Below are positions 9,362 to 18,177 of a stretch of DNA of 64,000 nucleotides, one piece after another. Source of the stretch: Flagellimonas flava (GTDB lineage: Bacteria > Bacteroidota > Bacteroidia > Flavobacteriales > Flavobacteriaceae); NCBI RefSeq assembly GCF_900129665.1, contig NZ_FQWL01000003.1:62001-126000 (forward strand), in the 5' to 3' direction. Both the position numbers and the translations under genes were made by a program. The notes under the pieces were generated by a model. The model was given only the letters and a program-made list of their open reading frames with translations, ran no database searches and was not told where the DNA came from. The first letter of the stretch is position 1. Each line of letters begins with the position of its first letter.

Positions 9362-10945
9362 TTAATCTGATTCCTGCATCCACCACAATTGTTCCCAAAT
9401 ATTCTCATCACCATCGTTTTTTTGGGATTCACCTGGCGTACTCCTTCCATCCTGAACATATTTGGTAAGCAAACTTTTGAGCTCTTCCACTTTTTGCGGA
9501 TTTGAAGACTGTAGATTTTGGGCCTCACCAGGGTCATCTTTTAAATTATACAATTGCAGTTTGGGCAGTTCTTTCAACACATCCTTATCCATAGGTGTCG
9601 GATAGCTCCATCCTCCAGAACCAGGACACAGAATCAGTTTCCAATCCCCTTTGCGAATGGCAAAGCTCCCGTTGATGGAATGATGCACCGTAGCCTCTCT
9701 AAATTCTCCAGCAAAAAAATCCCCCTCAAATAAGGGCAGCATATTATAACTATCCTCCGCTTCGTTGTTTTTAAGCTCATACCCAACAATAGCGGCACAA
9801 GTGGCAGCAAAATCAGTAGTGCAGATGGTTTGGGTGTTTTTGGAACCTGCTTTCACCTTTTTGGGCCATTTCACCAAAAAAGGCACTCGATGTCCACCTT
9901 CAAAAATATCTGCTTTATGGCCTCTATATATATGACTGGGATTGTGTCCTTCTTCAACAAGTTCTTCAATTTTGGCTGCAGGCGAACACCCGTTGTCACT
10001 CGTGAAAATAACAAGGGTATTTTGCTCTGCACCAGATTTTTTGATAGCCGTGTTCAATTGTCCCACGTAATCATCCACCATCATCATAAAATCCCCATAT
10101 GGGTTCAATCCACTTTTACCCTGCCATTCCGCCGAAGGTAAAATTGGGGTATGCGGTGATGGTAATGCCAGGTAAAGAAAAAAAGGGTTTTCGTCCTGCG
10201 CATGTTCCTTTATATAGTCTATGCCCCTTCGAAAAAAGTTAGGAGTAACGTCTTCATGAACGAAATCTTTGGATGTGGGCCCTTTCCTCCACCAAGAATA
10301 TTTCCCCCTACTGACCGTGGTTTCTTCAGGAATTTCAGTCGCCATCCCATTTTCCACATAAACATAGGGAGCCATATCCAAGGAGCCGCTATGCCCGTAA
10401 GCATACTCAAATCCCAAATCATTTGGGGTGTTCTTCACCGGCTTTGTATAATCAATATTGGTGAATGTGGTGTCTTGCCAACCTGTTGTTGGTTCCAGCT
10501 CTGGATTTTTAAGTGCCCAGTCCCAACCTAAATGCCATTTCCCAATAAAAGCTGTGTTATATCCTTTTTCCTTTAAAATGGAAGCCACTGTTGTTCTTGA
10601 ATTCGGAATCAAGGCCTTGGAAGCACCTAACAATACACCCTCCTTTAGACTACTTCTCCAATTGTAGCGGCCTGTAATAATACCATATCGCGTAGGGGTA
10701 CAAACCGCTGAAGAGGTATGGGCATCGGTAAACATCATACCTTCTCTTGCCAATAAATCCAATTGGGGAGTTTTGATTTTGCTGTGCTTGTTAAAGGCAG
10801 TGATATCACCGTAACCAAGATCATCGGCCAAAATGAAAACAATATTTGGGTTTTTGTGGGTCTGCTTCTTCTTTAGCTCATTGTTCTTGCAACCAAAAGC
10901 CAATAGTAAAATGGTGAGAAGTGATATTAATCTAAGGTGACTCAT
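9362..10945 (-). CDS. Arylsulfatase-type lipoprotein (formylglycine sulfatase)
   Basis: A 527-aa sulfatase of the alkaline-phosphatase superfamily. It begins with a lipoprotein signal (LLLAFGC, Cys at about residue 19), so it is membrane-anchored and may be surface-exposed. The family metal site appears at the start (ILADDLGYGD). The catalytic CTPTR (Cys82, converted to formylglycine) followed by GIITGRY is the sulfatase signature. Later family motifs are also present (GKWHLG, FTSDNG). The substrate is unknown; such enzymes in marine Bacteroidota usually remove sulfate esters from algal polysaccharides, but no polysaccharide utilisation genes are adjacent. Confidence 0.93.
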   Translation of the reverse strand: MSHLRLISLLTILLLAFGCKNNELKKKQTHKNPNIVFILADDLGYGDITAFNKHSKIKTPQLDLLAREGMMFTDAHTSSAVCTPTRYGIITGRYNWRSSLKEGVLLGASKALIPNSRTTVASILKEKGYNTAFIGKWHLGWDWALKNPELEPTTGWQDTTFTNIDYTKPVKNTPNDLGFEYAYGHSGSLDMAPYVYVENGMATEIPEETTVSRGKYSWWRKGPTSKDFVHEDVTPNFFRRGIDYIKEHAQDENPFFLYLALPSPHTPILPSAEWQGKSGLNPYGDFMMMVDDYVGQLNTAIKKSGAEQNTLVIFTSDNGCSPAAKIEELVEEGHNPSHIYRGHKADIFEGGHRVPFLVKWPKKVKAGSKNTQTICTTDFAATCAAIVGYELKNNEAEDSYNMLPLFEGDFFAGEFREATVHHSINGSFAIRKGDWKLILCPGSGGWSYPTPMDKDVLKELPKLQLYNLKDDPGEAQNLQSSNPQKVEELKSLLTKYVQDGRSTPGESQKNDGDENIWEQLWWMQESD

Positions 10946-10993
10946 AGTTCAGTGGACCAGTTTTGAGTTGAAAGTACCCAAATTACTCCAAAC

Positions 10994-11025
10994 AAAAAAT
11001 CCCAATTTCCTTAGAAATCGGGATT
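10994..11025 (-). terminator. Terminator of tRNA-Gln
   Basis: On the minus strand a 12-bp stem (AATCCCGATTTC / GAAATTGGGATT, one G-T pair, loop TAAG) is followed by a T run. It begins 12 nt after the 3' end of the tRNA. Confidence 0.85.
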
Positions 11026-11037
11026 TAACTCTTTCTG

Positions 11038-11109
11038 TTGGCCCACTAGGACTCGAACCTAGAACGACTGGACCAAAACCAGCTGTGTTGCCAATTACAC
11101 CATGGGCCA
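11038..11109 (-). tRNA. tRNA-Gln (anticodon TTG)
   Basis: A 72-nt cloverleaf including the discriminator A. The acceptor stem TGGCCCA/TGGGCCA pairs over 7 bp. The anticodon loop TTTTGGT gives TTG, reading CAA. The T-arm is CTAGGTTCGAGTCCTAG. CCA is not encoded. The 5' TGG start is usual for tRNA-Gln. It has its own promoter (11128-11158) and terminator (10994-11025), so it is transcribed as a single unit. Confidence 0.96.
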
Positions 11110-11127
11110 TTTGCCATTAAGAGGGTG

Positions 11128-11158
11128 CAAATTTATAACAAACTTTGGTTTCGGCAAA
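11128..11158 (-). promoter_or_regulatory. Consensus promoter of tRNA-Gln
   Basis: On the minus strand TTTG (11158-11155), a spacer of exactly 19 nt, then TAAATTTG (11135-11128). This is a full match to the Bacteroidota consensus, with initiation expected about 10 nt before the mature tRNA. Confidence 0.8.
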
Positions 11159-11279
11159 TATTTTCGAAATAATCAGAACTATTTTTTCAGGAAAAAAGCC
11201 TGTTAAAGCTTTTCCAAAATTCCACCATCGTCTCTACTATATTTACTAAATTCGCCCCAATCCGGTAAACACCATATTT

Positions 11280-14200
11280 ATGTTTGCAAAAGACTTCAAA
11301 AAATGGGACACCATCCTTGGATGGGTATCCTTTGCCATAGCATTTATTGTCTATGCCTTAACGGTTGAACCCACAGGAAGTTTTTGGGATGCCGGAGAGT
11401 ATATTACCACTTCCGCAAAGTTACAGGTAGGTCACCCACCAGGTGCACCCTTGCTACAAATGATAGGTGCTTTTTTTGCCATGTTTGCTTTCAACGACCC
11501 TTCCAAGGTCGCTCTAATGGTCAATGCAGTTTCAGTTGTTTCCAGTGCCTTTGCTGTGCTGTTCACATTCTGGACCATTACCAATTTAACCCAGAAAATG
11601 ATTTCCAAAAAGAAGGATTTATCCAACGCTAAGGCCATAGCCGTTTTTGGCAGTGGTTTAGTTGGTGCCCTGGCCTTTACTTTTTCAGACAGTTTTTGGT
11701 TCAATGCAGTAGAAACCGAAGTTTATGCAATGGCGAGTCTTATTATGGCCTTACTGCTTTGGCTTGGATTGAAATGGACGGATAACTTAGAAGACCAAAG
11801 AGGACACCGATGGTTATTGCTCATATGTTTCATGATCGGTCTTACGTTCGGAATCCAGTTTATGGGTTTCCTTGCCATTCCATCAATAGGATTGCTTTTT
11901 TACTTTAAGAAGTACAAGAAGACCACCGTTAAAAATTTCTTGTTGGCCAATATTGCTGTTGTGACCATTTTGATGCTGGTCTACAAGTTCTCCCTTACCT
12001 ATGTGCTAAAACTTTTTGGATGGAGTGAAGTGTTCTTTATCAATAGCATAGGATTACCTTTCAATTCGGGGACCATAATCATGGGGCTATTGTTTATCGC
12101 TGCCTTTTATTTTGGATTACGTTATACACGAAAAAATGGTTTCCATGCTGGAAATTTAATCGTCCTTTGCCTCATGTTCCTTCTATTGGGGTTCTCGTCT
12201 TGGCTTATGTTGCCCATTCGCGCCAATGCCAATACGGTAGTGAACGAAAACAATCCGTCGGACGCCCGTTCACTTTTGGCCTATTATAACAGAGAGCAAT
12301 ATCCAGGTGTTGAAAGTCCTTTTTATGGAGCTTATTACTCCGATACATTTGCGCCAGCAGGTGAAGACCAAGATGATCGTCCAAAATATGAGAAAGATGA
12401 GAAGCTCGGCAAATATGTTATAGTAAACAATTACAAAGGGGCCATTCAAGGACCCAATAGCAAACATGTAGGTATACTTCCCCGCTTATGGAGCGATCAG
12501 CACGCGGAAAACTACATGCGTTATTTTGGAGTATTGGATTTCAAGATTAAGTCCGAGTACATCTCCCAGAACGATTTAAGGGATGCTGTGGCCCAGTTCA
12601 AAAGTGCATTTGATAGCGGCGAACTGGACACTGATCAATATATTCGGTTCCTTCGGGAATTTAGCGACTACATTGAAGTGGAACCTCCTTCTTTAGGACA
12701 AAACATCCGCTACCTATTTGAATTTCAGTTTGGGTATATGTACATGCGATATTTCATGTGGAATTTTGCGGGAAGACAGAATGATGTTCAGGGACGCTAC
12801 GACGAAAACGGAAACTGGCTCAGTGGAATAGGTTTTGTAGATAGTATGAGATTGGGGAGCCAGGACAACCTCCCAAGTGATTGGAAGAACAATAAAGCCC
12901 GAAACACCTACTTCTTTTTGCCCTTGCTCCTCGGAATTTTAGGCATAGTGTTTCAGATTTCCCGAAACCCAAAGCAATTCTGGGTGCTCTTTGTATTTTT
13001 TATGTTCACCGGTCTTGCCATCCAGTTTTATACCAATCCCTATATCTTTCAGCCAAGAGAGCGGGATTATTCACTGGTAGGATCATTCTATATTTTTTGT
13101 ATTTGGATAGGTATTGGAGTTTATGGGCTTTTTGATGAGTTCAGAAAATTGTTGTCAGCCAAAATAGCTGCCCCGGCAATAACCACAATCTGTCTGCTGG
13201 CAGTTCCTCTGTTAATGGCCTTTCAAAATTGGGATGACCACGATCGCTCAGGTCGATACACAGCCCGATCAACGGCAAAGGCCTACTTGGATTCCTGCGA
13301 GGAAGATGCAGGAGCTATACTCTTCACCATCGGGGACAACGACACCTTCCCATTATGGTATGCACAAGAGATAGAAGGACACAGAACAGATGTACGTATT
13401 GTGAACACCAGTCTCTTTGCCACGGATTGGTATATCGATCAAATGAAACGAAAAGCTTATGATAGCGACCCTATCCCTTCGCAGCTTACCCATGACAAGT
13501 ATCGTTATGGTTCCAGGGATGCTGTTTATTACCAAGGCATAACGGACAGCCGATGGGACATCAAGGACTTTATCAATTGGATTGGTAGCGATAAACCACA
13601 GACCAGATACCGTTACTTGCTGGAAAAGCAGGGTGCCGACGTAAGTGATATTCCCGAGGGGACCTTGAACATAATTTACTATCCAACCAATAAGATTCGG
13701 ATTCCTGTCAATAAAAAGAATGTTTTGGAGAGCGGTTTGGTGAAACCAAAAGATTCCGCCTTAATCGTGGATTATATAGATATTGACCTTCCACAGGGCG
13801 CACTTCCAAAAAATAGGATCCTCATGTTGGATCTCATTGCCAATAACGATTGGAAACGCCCAATATATTTTTCAGGGGGAAGTTTCGACCGAGCCGAATA
13901 CATCTGGATGAAGGATTATTTGCAACTAGATGGCTTGGTGTACAAACTGGTTCCTATAAAAACCCAGAACCAAAGTTCCTTTGAGATGGGCAGGGTGGAT
14001 AGCGATCTTATGTACGATATTGTGAAAAAATGGGATTGGGGAAATTCTGGGGACACTTCTATTTATCATGACCCACAAACCCGTTCGCAAGGTCTTTCCT
14101 TCCGCAGTAATCTAGCAAGGTTAACCGAAACTTTGATTGCGGAAAACAAGATTGACAAGGCCAAAGAAATCATAGATATCGCCATGACCAATATGCCGTT

Positions 14201-14618
14201 GGAGCAATATGGGTTTTACGCATTTGTGGAACCATTTGTGGATGGTTATTTTAAGGTTGGTGAAAATGAAAAGGCCCTTGTCTTATTTGAAAAATTGAAA
14301 GGAATTTATCAGGAAAGGCTGGAATACTACGCAGAAATACCACTTGATGAGCAGTACGAGAGATTGGATGACGTACTAGCTGACATGGAAGCCTATCAAC
14401 GAATTATTTATATCCTAAGTGACAACCAAGAAAGGGATCTTGCTGAAAAAGAGATGGCGGTATTGCGGGAACAATATATCAGCAAGTTCAGTTTTGTGGA
14501 TGATGAGGAACTTGAGGATTTGGAAGAGGCCCCAATCGTAGACCCGGATATGTTGGATTCTGTCCCCGTGGACACCATGGTAACCGGTGAAGATACAGTG
14601 ACTACAGTTACAGGATAA
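11280..14618 (+). CDS. DUF2723 family polytopic membrane protein, GT-C-like glycosyltransferase candidate
   Basis: An 1112-aa protein with about 11-12 hydrophobic segments in the first ~270 and ~560-650 residues, the DUF2723 (GT117-like) family. The conserved opening is visible: an acidic site in SFWDAGEYITTSAKLQVGHP, followed by PPGAPLLQ. This resembles the periplasmic Asp loop of GT-C enzymes such as protein O-mannosyltransferases. The C-terminal ~500 residues are soluble, with a TPR-like end (about 930-1060) and an acidic tail. Sugar transfer from a lipid carrier at the periplasmic face is inferred from family resemblance only. It stands alone, divergent from tRNA-Gln, and converges on the thioredoxin-like gene. 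Confidence 0.88.
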   Translation: MFAKDFKKWDTILGWVSFAIAFIVYALTVEPTGSFWDAGEYITTSAKLQVGHPPGAPLLQMIGAFFAMFAFNDPSKVALMVNAVSVVSSAFAVLFTFWTITNLTQKMISKKKDLSNAKAIAVFGSGLVGALAFTFSDSFWFNAVETEVYAMASLIMALLLWLGLKWTDNLEDQRGHRWLLLICFMIGLTFGIQFMGFLAIPSIGLLFYFKKYKKTTVKNFLLANIAVVTILMLVYKFSLTYVLKLFGWSEVFFINSIGLPFNSGTIIMGLLFIAAFYFGLRYTRKNGFHAGNLIVLCLMFLLLGFSSWLMLPIRANANTVVNENNPSDARSLLAYYNREQYPGVESPFYGAYYSDTFAPAGEDQDDRPKYEKDEKLGKYVIVNNYKGAIQGPNSKHVGILPRLWSDQHAENYMRYFGVLDFKIKSEYISQNDLRDAVAQFKSAFDSGELDTDQYIRFLREFSDYIEVEPPSLGQNIRYLFEFQFGYMYMRYFMWNFAGRQNDVQGRYDENGNWLSGIGFVDSMRLGSQDNLPSDWKNNKARNTYFFLPLLLGILGIVFQISRNPKQFWVLFVFFMFTGLAIQFYTNPYIFQPRERDYSLVGSFYIFCIWIGIGVYGLFDEFRKLLSAKIAAPAITTICLLAVPLLMAFQNWDDHDRSGRYTARSTAKAYLDSCEEDAGAILFTIGDNDTFPLWYAQEIEGHRTDVRIVNTSLFATDWYIDQMKRKAYDSDPIPSQLTHDKYRYGSRDAVYYQGITDSRWDIKDFINWIGSDKPQTRYRYLLEKQGADVSDIPEGTLNIIYYPTNKIRIPVNKKNVLESGLVKPKDSALIVDYIDIDLPQGALPKNRILMLDLIANNDWKRPIYFSGGSFDRAEYIWMKDYLQLDGLVYKLVPIKTQNQSSFEMGRVDSDLMYDIVKKWDWGNSGDTSIYHDPQTRSQGLSFRSNLARLTETLIAENKIDKAKEIIDIAMTNMPLEQYGFYAFVEPFVDGYFKVGENEKALVLFEKLKGIYQERLEYYAEIPLDEQYERLDDVLADMEAYQRIIYILSDNQERDLAEKEMAVLREQYISKFSFVDDEELEDLEEAPIVDPDMLDSVPVDTMVTGEDTVTTVTG

Positions 14619-14644
14619 AAAAACAGGGCAAAAACCCCGTTTTA
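14617..14644. terminator. Imperfect bidirectional terminator between convergent genes
   Basis: An A-run, then ACAGGG, a short A-rich loop and CCCCGT with a T-run form an imperfect hairpin (one mismatch) between the stop codons of the DUF2723 gene and the thioredoxin-like gene. It could serve both strands. The mismatch lowers the confidence. Confidence 0.5.
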
Positions 14645-14938
14645 GATATATTCGTTTAAAATACCAATGAGTGTATTGGCATCTTGTTCACCGCTCTGTC
14701 GCCAGACCATCTCACCTTTTTTATAGATCATTAAGGTTGGAAGGCCTTTTATTCGCAATGCTTGGGACAATTCCTTGTTTTTATCCACATCGATCTTAAT
14801 TACCTTGCCTTTGTCTCCAAGGGCCGCGGCCACATCGCGCAATACCGGATGCATAGAGGTGGATTGTTCATTCCATTCTGCATAAAAGTCCAGTAATACC
14901 GGCACTTTTAAATCAATAAGTTCACCAAATTTAGACAT
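14642..14938 (-). CDS. Thioredoxin-fold protein lacking the active-site cysteines
   Basis: A 98-aa protein that aligns with thioredoxin throughout: the PVLLDFYAEW strand (12-22), the helix after the active site, the KVIKIDVDKNKEL strand and the cis-proline loop GLPTL. At the active site W-C-G-P-C-K reads W22-N-E-Q-S-T27, and the whole protein contains no cysteine. Disulfide exchange is therefore impossible, and a binding or chaperone-like role is inferred. No signal peptide is seen, so it should be cytoplasmic. It is convergent with the DUF2723 gene, and the next gene on the same strand starts about 1.3 kb upstream. Confidence 0.9.
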   Translation of the reverse strand: MSKFGELIDLKVPVLLDFYAEWNEQSTSMHPVLRDVAAALGDKGKVIKIDVDKNKELSQALRIKGLPTLMIYKKGEMVWRQSGEQDANTLIGILNEYI

Positions 14939-15028
14939 GTATATTCCCTGGTTTACTAGCCAAAAGTAAGAAAAATTGTTAAAATTTAGTGGAGGCCCTT
15001 GTTCAACTCCAAACGAAGTGCGTTAAAT

Positions 15029-16264
15029 TCACGTTAAACCTTTTCTTTTTAGGGTGATCACGGTGATTTCAGGCCAGATACCAACACGCCCTGGATATCC
15101 AATAAACCCAAAACCGCGGTTCACATTTATAAATTGACCCAGCTCCTGGTAAACCCCAGCCCAATATTTATATCTCCATTTTACTGGGCTCCACTTTACC
15201 CAACCGGGAATCTCGACGCCAAATTGCATTCCGTGCGTATGTCCGCTCAAGGTCAAATGGAAATGATAATCATCCTGAATAACCACATCTTCCCAATGCG
15301 ATGGATCGTGGCTCATCAATATTTTAAAATCTTCTTTGGAAATACCTTTCTTGGCCTTCTCTAAATCACCAGCTTTTTTAAATCCTCCCCGTCCCCAGTT
15401 TTCCACACCCATCAGGGCAATGCGCTGTCCGTCCTTTTCTAAATAGCGATGGGTATCCAATAGGAGATCAAAACCTATTTCCTTTTGGAGGTTTTTTAAA
15501 TCCTCCAAATTCCGTGTTTTGTCATCATCAGATGGCCATGACGTATAGTCCCCATAATCGTGATTTCCCAGAATGGAAAATTTCCCATCCTTGGCTTTCA
15601 AAGTGGAAAACAAATCTGCCCAAGGCTCCATTTCAACAGCTTTGTCGTTGACCATATCACCTGTAAACAGGATAACATCACTTTGTTGCTTATTGATCAA
15701 ATCAATCCCGTAGGCCACCTTTTCCCTATTGTCAAAACTTCCACTGTGCACATCGGAAATCTGAGTAATCTGATACCCATCAAAGGCTTCGGGAAGATCA
15801 TCAAACTCCAGTTCGTACTTTAATACCTTGTAATTATACTTCCCTTTGTACATACCATAGAGCAATGCTCCAAAAGGAAGTGCCGCAATGCCCAAGGCAA
15901 TGCCGCTAATGAATTTTCGTCGTGATGGGAAAAATCTAGTTTGATCATCGGCCACCCCTGAAATCTTGTTGTATCCGAACACAAACAATCGCACTACATC
16001 TTCAAGCAGCAATACAATCCCCAGCACCAAGGCCAACATTAAAAAAGAAAAGAAAATTCCTCCGGCAAGCGCGATCTGCCCTCTGACCCCATCCCCAGGA
16101 GTATAATTAAGTACCCGAATGATCAAGTTGAGCCAAGCAGCCAAGAAAAATACGCCGTAGGCAATCTGCACCCATACGCTTTTGAACAGGGTCTTGAAGC
16201 CTTGTAGCCCATAAAAGGCCATAACGAGGTAAATAACTGAAAGAACTATTAAAAATCTAGGCAT
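15029..16264 (-). CDS. Membrane-anchored metallophosphoesterase (YkuE/YaeI-like)
   Basis: A 411-aa protein with about four hydrophobic segments in the first ~150 residues and a calcineurin-like phosphoesterase domain after them. Dinuclear metal motifs are present in order: QISDVHSGSFD, FTGDMVND, LGNHDYGDY, MSHDP and LSGHTHGMQFG. Relatives include YkuE/YaeI (UDP-diacylglucosamine hydrolase-like or phospholipid phosphoesterases). The exact substrate is unknown. The catalytic domain is probably periplasmic or membrane-peripheral. It appears to be a single gene. Confidence 0.9.
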   Translation of the reverse strand: MPRFLIVLSVIYLVMAFYGLQGFKTLFKSVWVQIAYGVFFLAAWLNLIIRVLNYTPGDGVRGQIALAGGIFFSFLMLALVLGIVLLLEDVVRLFVFGYNKISGVADDQTRFFPSRRKFISGIALGIAALPFGALLYGMYKGKYNYKVLKYELEFDDLPEAFDGYQITQISDVHSGSFDNREKVAYGIDLINKQQSDVILFTGDMVNDKAVEMEPWADLFSTLKAKDGKFSILGNHDYGDYTSWPSDDDKTRNLEDLKNLQKEIGFDLLLDTHRYLEKDGQRIALMGVENWGRGGFKKAGDLEKAKKGISKEDFKILMSHDPSHWEDVVIQDDYHFHLTLSGHTHGMQFGVEIPGWVKWSPVKWRYKYWAGVYQELGQFINVNRGFGFIGYPGRVGIWPEITVITLKRKGLT

Positions 16265-16318
16265 GCATTTTTTTTGTAAAGATATTTTTTTAGATACTGG
16301 AACTTAAGCTTTTGACTA

Positions 16319-17041
16319 TTATTTAACGCTCCGAACCATTTGACGAATGGTTTCCGGTTTTGTTACGGCCAACCGGTCTTCCCGTAAATGTTTGCTCGAA
16401 TTCATGGGGATTTTACCTTCCAAGGAAAGTGATTCTCCCAAAACCGTTCCCGAAAGATGTACCGCTTGCAGCCCTACCTCTTTAAACTTATGGGCATTCT
16501 CCGGATGTACGCCCCCTCCAGCCATAATGGTCACATTGTTTGCTACGGAATGCAATTCTTTGAGCAATTCCAATCCATCCACTGCCGAGGGAGCCTGACC
16601 GGAAGTCAAAATGGTATGGATACCCATATTTTCAAGCTGCTCCAATGTAGTTATAGGATTCTCAACCCAATCAAATGCTCTGTGGAATACCACTTTCATG
16701 TCCCCTGCTGTTTGCTTAAAGGTTTTCATCACATCTCCATCCAGGGTAAAATCCTTTTTTAAAGCACCAATAACCACACCCTCAACACTCAAAGAACGAC
16801 AGTGGTCAATATCGGCCAACATTACATCAATTTCGTGATTGGTGTAAGAAAAGTGCCCGCTTCGTGGGCGAATCAGCACATGAACAGGAATACCAAGTCG
16901 TTTTTTTACCAATTCCAAAAGGCCTGCCGAAGGAGTAATTCCTCCCACGCCAAGCTCAGTACAAAGTTCAATTCGGTCTGCCCCGGCCTTTTGGGCATTT
17001 AAGGCGGATTCTAAAGAATTGGCGCAAACTTCTACTAGCAT
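16319..17041 (-). CDS. cutC: CutC family protein
   Basis: A 240-aa TIM-barrel protein with the CutC opening (MLVEVCANS, then AGADRIELC) and downstream motifs (GIPVHVLIRPR, FHRAFDW, ILTSGQAPSA, IMAGGGV). The name copper homeostasis protein comes from E. coli, but the molecular activity of the family remains uncertain. The frame extends upstream to 17503, but similarity begins at 17041 and the upstream part overlaps the divergent asparaginase gene. Only 40 bp separate the two start codons. Confidence 0.92.
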   Translation of the reverse strand: MLVEVCANSLESALNAQKAGADRIELCTELGVGGITPSAGLLELVKKRLGIPVHVLIRPRSGHFSYTNHEIDVMLADIDHCRSLSVEGVVIGALKKDFTLDGDVMKTFKQTAGDMKVVFHRAFDWVENPITTLEQLENMGIHTILTSGQAPSAVDGLELLKELHSVANNVTIMAGGGVHPENAHKFKEVGLQAVHLSGTVLGESLSLEGKIPMNSSKHLREDRLAVTKPETIRQMVRSVK

Positions 17042-17081
17042 ATCCCTATATTTATCAGGCCTAAAAATAAACATCCAATTC

Positions 17082-18077
17082 ATGCGACGAAGAAAGTTTC
17101 TCAAAAAATCCGGGTTGAGCACGGCCGGACTTTTATCAGCGCCAGTGCTTGCCTCCTGCAATACCAAATCGAATGCAACTGTTGCGCAAACCACCTCCAG
17201 CTCCACAAAACCGATTGTAATCTGTACCTGGAACTTTATGAATGCTTCTGCAAAAGCCTGGGAAGTTTTGGAGAATGAAGGTAGTGCCCTCGATGCCGTT
17301 GAAACTGGAGTGAAGGTTGAAGAAGCGGATATAAACAACCAGACCGTTGGGATTGGAGGACGTCCCGATCGTGAAGGAAGGGTTACCCTGGATGCCTGTA
17401 TTATGGACAAAGATGCTAATTGCGGAGCCGTGCTATGCATGGAAAACATAGCCCATCCAATTTCAGTGGCCAGAAAGGTAATGGAAGAAACCCCGCATGT
17501 CATGCTCGCCGGATTAGGCGCGGAACTGTTCGCCTATGAACAGGGCTTTGAAAAAACCAATCTACTTACCGAACAATCCAAAAAAGAATGGGAAGAGTGG
17601 AAAAAGACATCCAAATATGAGACCATAATCAACATAGAAAACCACGATACCATAGGGATGTTGGCCATAGATGCCAACGGAGACATTGCTGGAGGCTGTA
17701 CCACTAGTGGTATGGGTTACAAGATGGCCGGAAGGGTCGGCGATTCTCCCATAATCGGGGCCGGGCTCTTCGTGGACAATGAGATAGGTGGTGCCACCGC
17801 CACGGGAGTTGGTGAAGAAGTTGTACGAACCGTTGGGAGTTTTTTAATTGTGGAGCTCATGCGTCAAGGAAAATCCCCGCAAGAAGCTTGCGAAGAAGGT
17901 GTAAAACGAATCATGAAAAAAAATGAGGGCAGGAAGGACTTTCAAATTGGGTTTATTGCCGTCAACAAAAAAGGAGAGACCGGCGGTTATTGTGTTCACC
18001 CTGGTTTTACCTATAGGGAATACTCTGAAAATGGACATGAGAACAAGGCCGTGGAAAGTTTTTATCAAGGCGGGTAA
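17082..18077 (+). CDS. Glycosylasparaginase (N4-(beta-N-acetylglucosaminyl)-L-asparaginase), Tat lipoprotein
   Basis: A 331-aa Ntn-hydrolase that cleaves the GlcNAc-Asn bond of glycopeptides. The N-terminus MRRRKFLKKSG is a Tat-type signal, ending in LASC, which suggests a lipidated exported protein. The proenzyme is expected to cleave itself before Thr190 in HDTIGM, freeing the Thr nucleophile. The following GGCTTSGMGYKMAGRVGDSP and GATATGVGE segments match the active-site region of the family. The frame could start further upstream (17019) but the signal peptide sets 17082. It is divergent from cutC. Confidence 0.93.
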   Translation: MRRRKFLKKSGLSTAGLLSAPVLASCNTKSNATVAQTTSSSTKPIVICTWNFMNASAKAWEVLENEGSALDAVETGVKVEEADINNQTVGIGGRPDREGRVTLDACIMDKDANCGAVLCMENIAHPISVARKVMEETPHVMLAGLGAELFAYEQGFEKTNLLTEQSKKEWEEWKKTSKYETIINIENHDTIGMLAIDANGDIAGGCTTSGMGYKMAGRVGDSPIIGAGLFVDNEIGGATATGVGEEVVRTVGSFLIVELMRQGKSPQEACEEGVKRIMKKNEGRKDFQIGFIAVNKKGETGGYCVHPGFTYREYSENGHENKAVESFYQGG

Positions 18078-18177
18078 TTCCAAAATATTATCACTTTTCC
18101 CTACTTTTAAAGACTGTTCAACAAAATTTACGAATACGTAATTCGTACGTCTAATTTCATACTTCAAATTTTTGACC

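Noticed and set aside
17042..17503. 154-residue N-terminal extension of CutC
   Set aside because: It has no similarity to CutC and lies antisense to the glycosylasparaginase gene.
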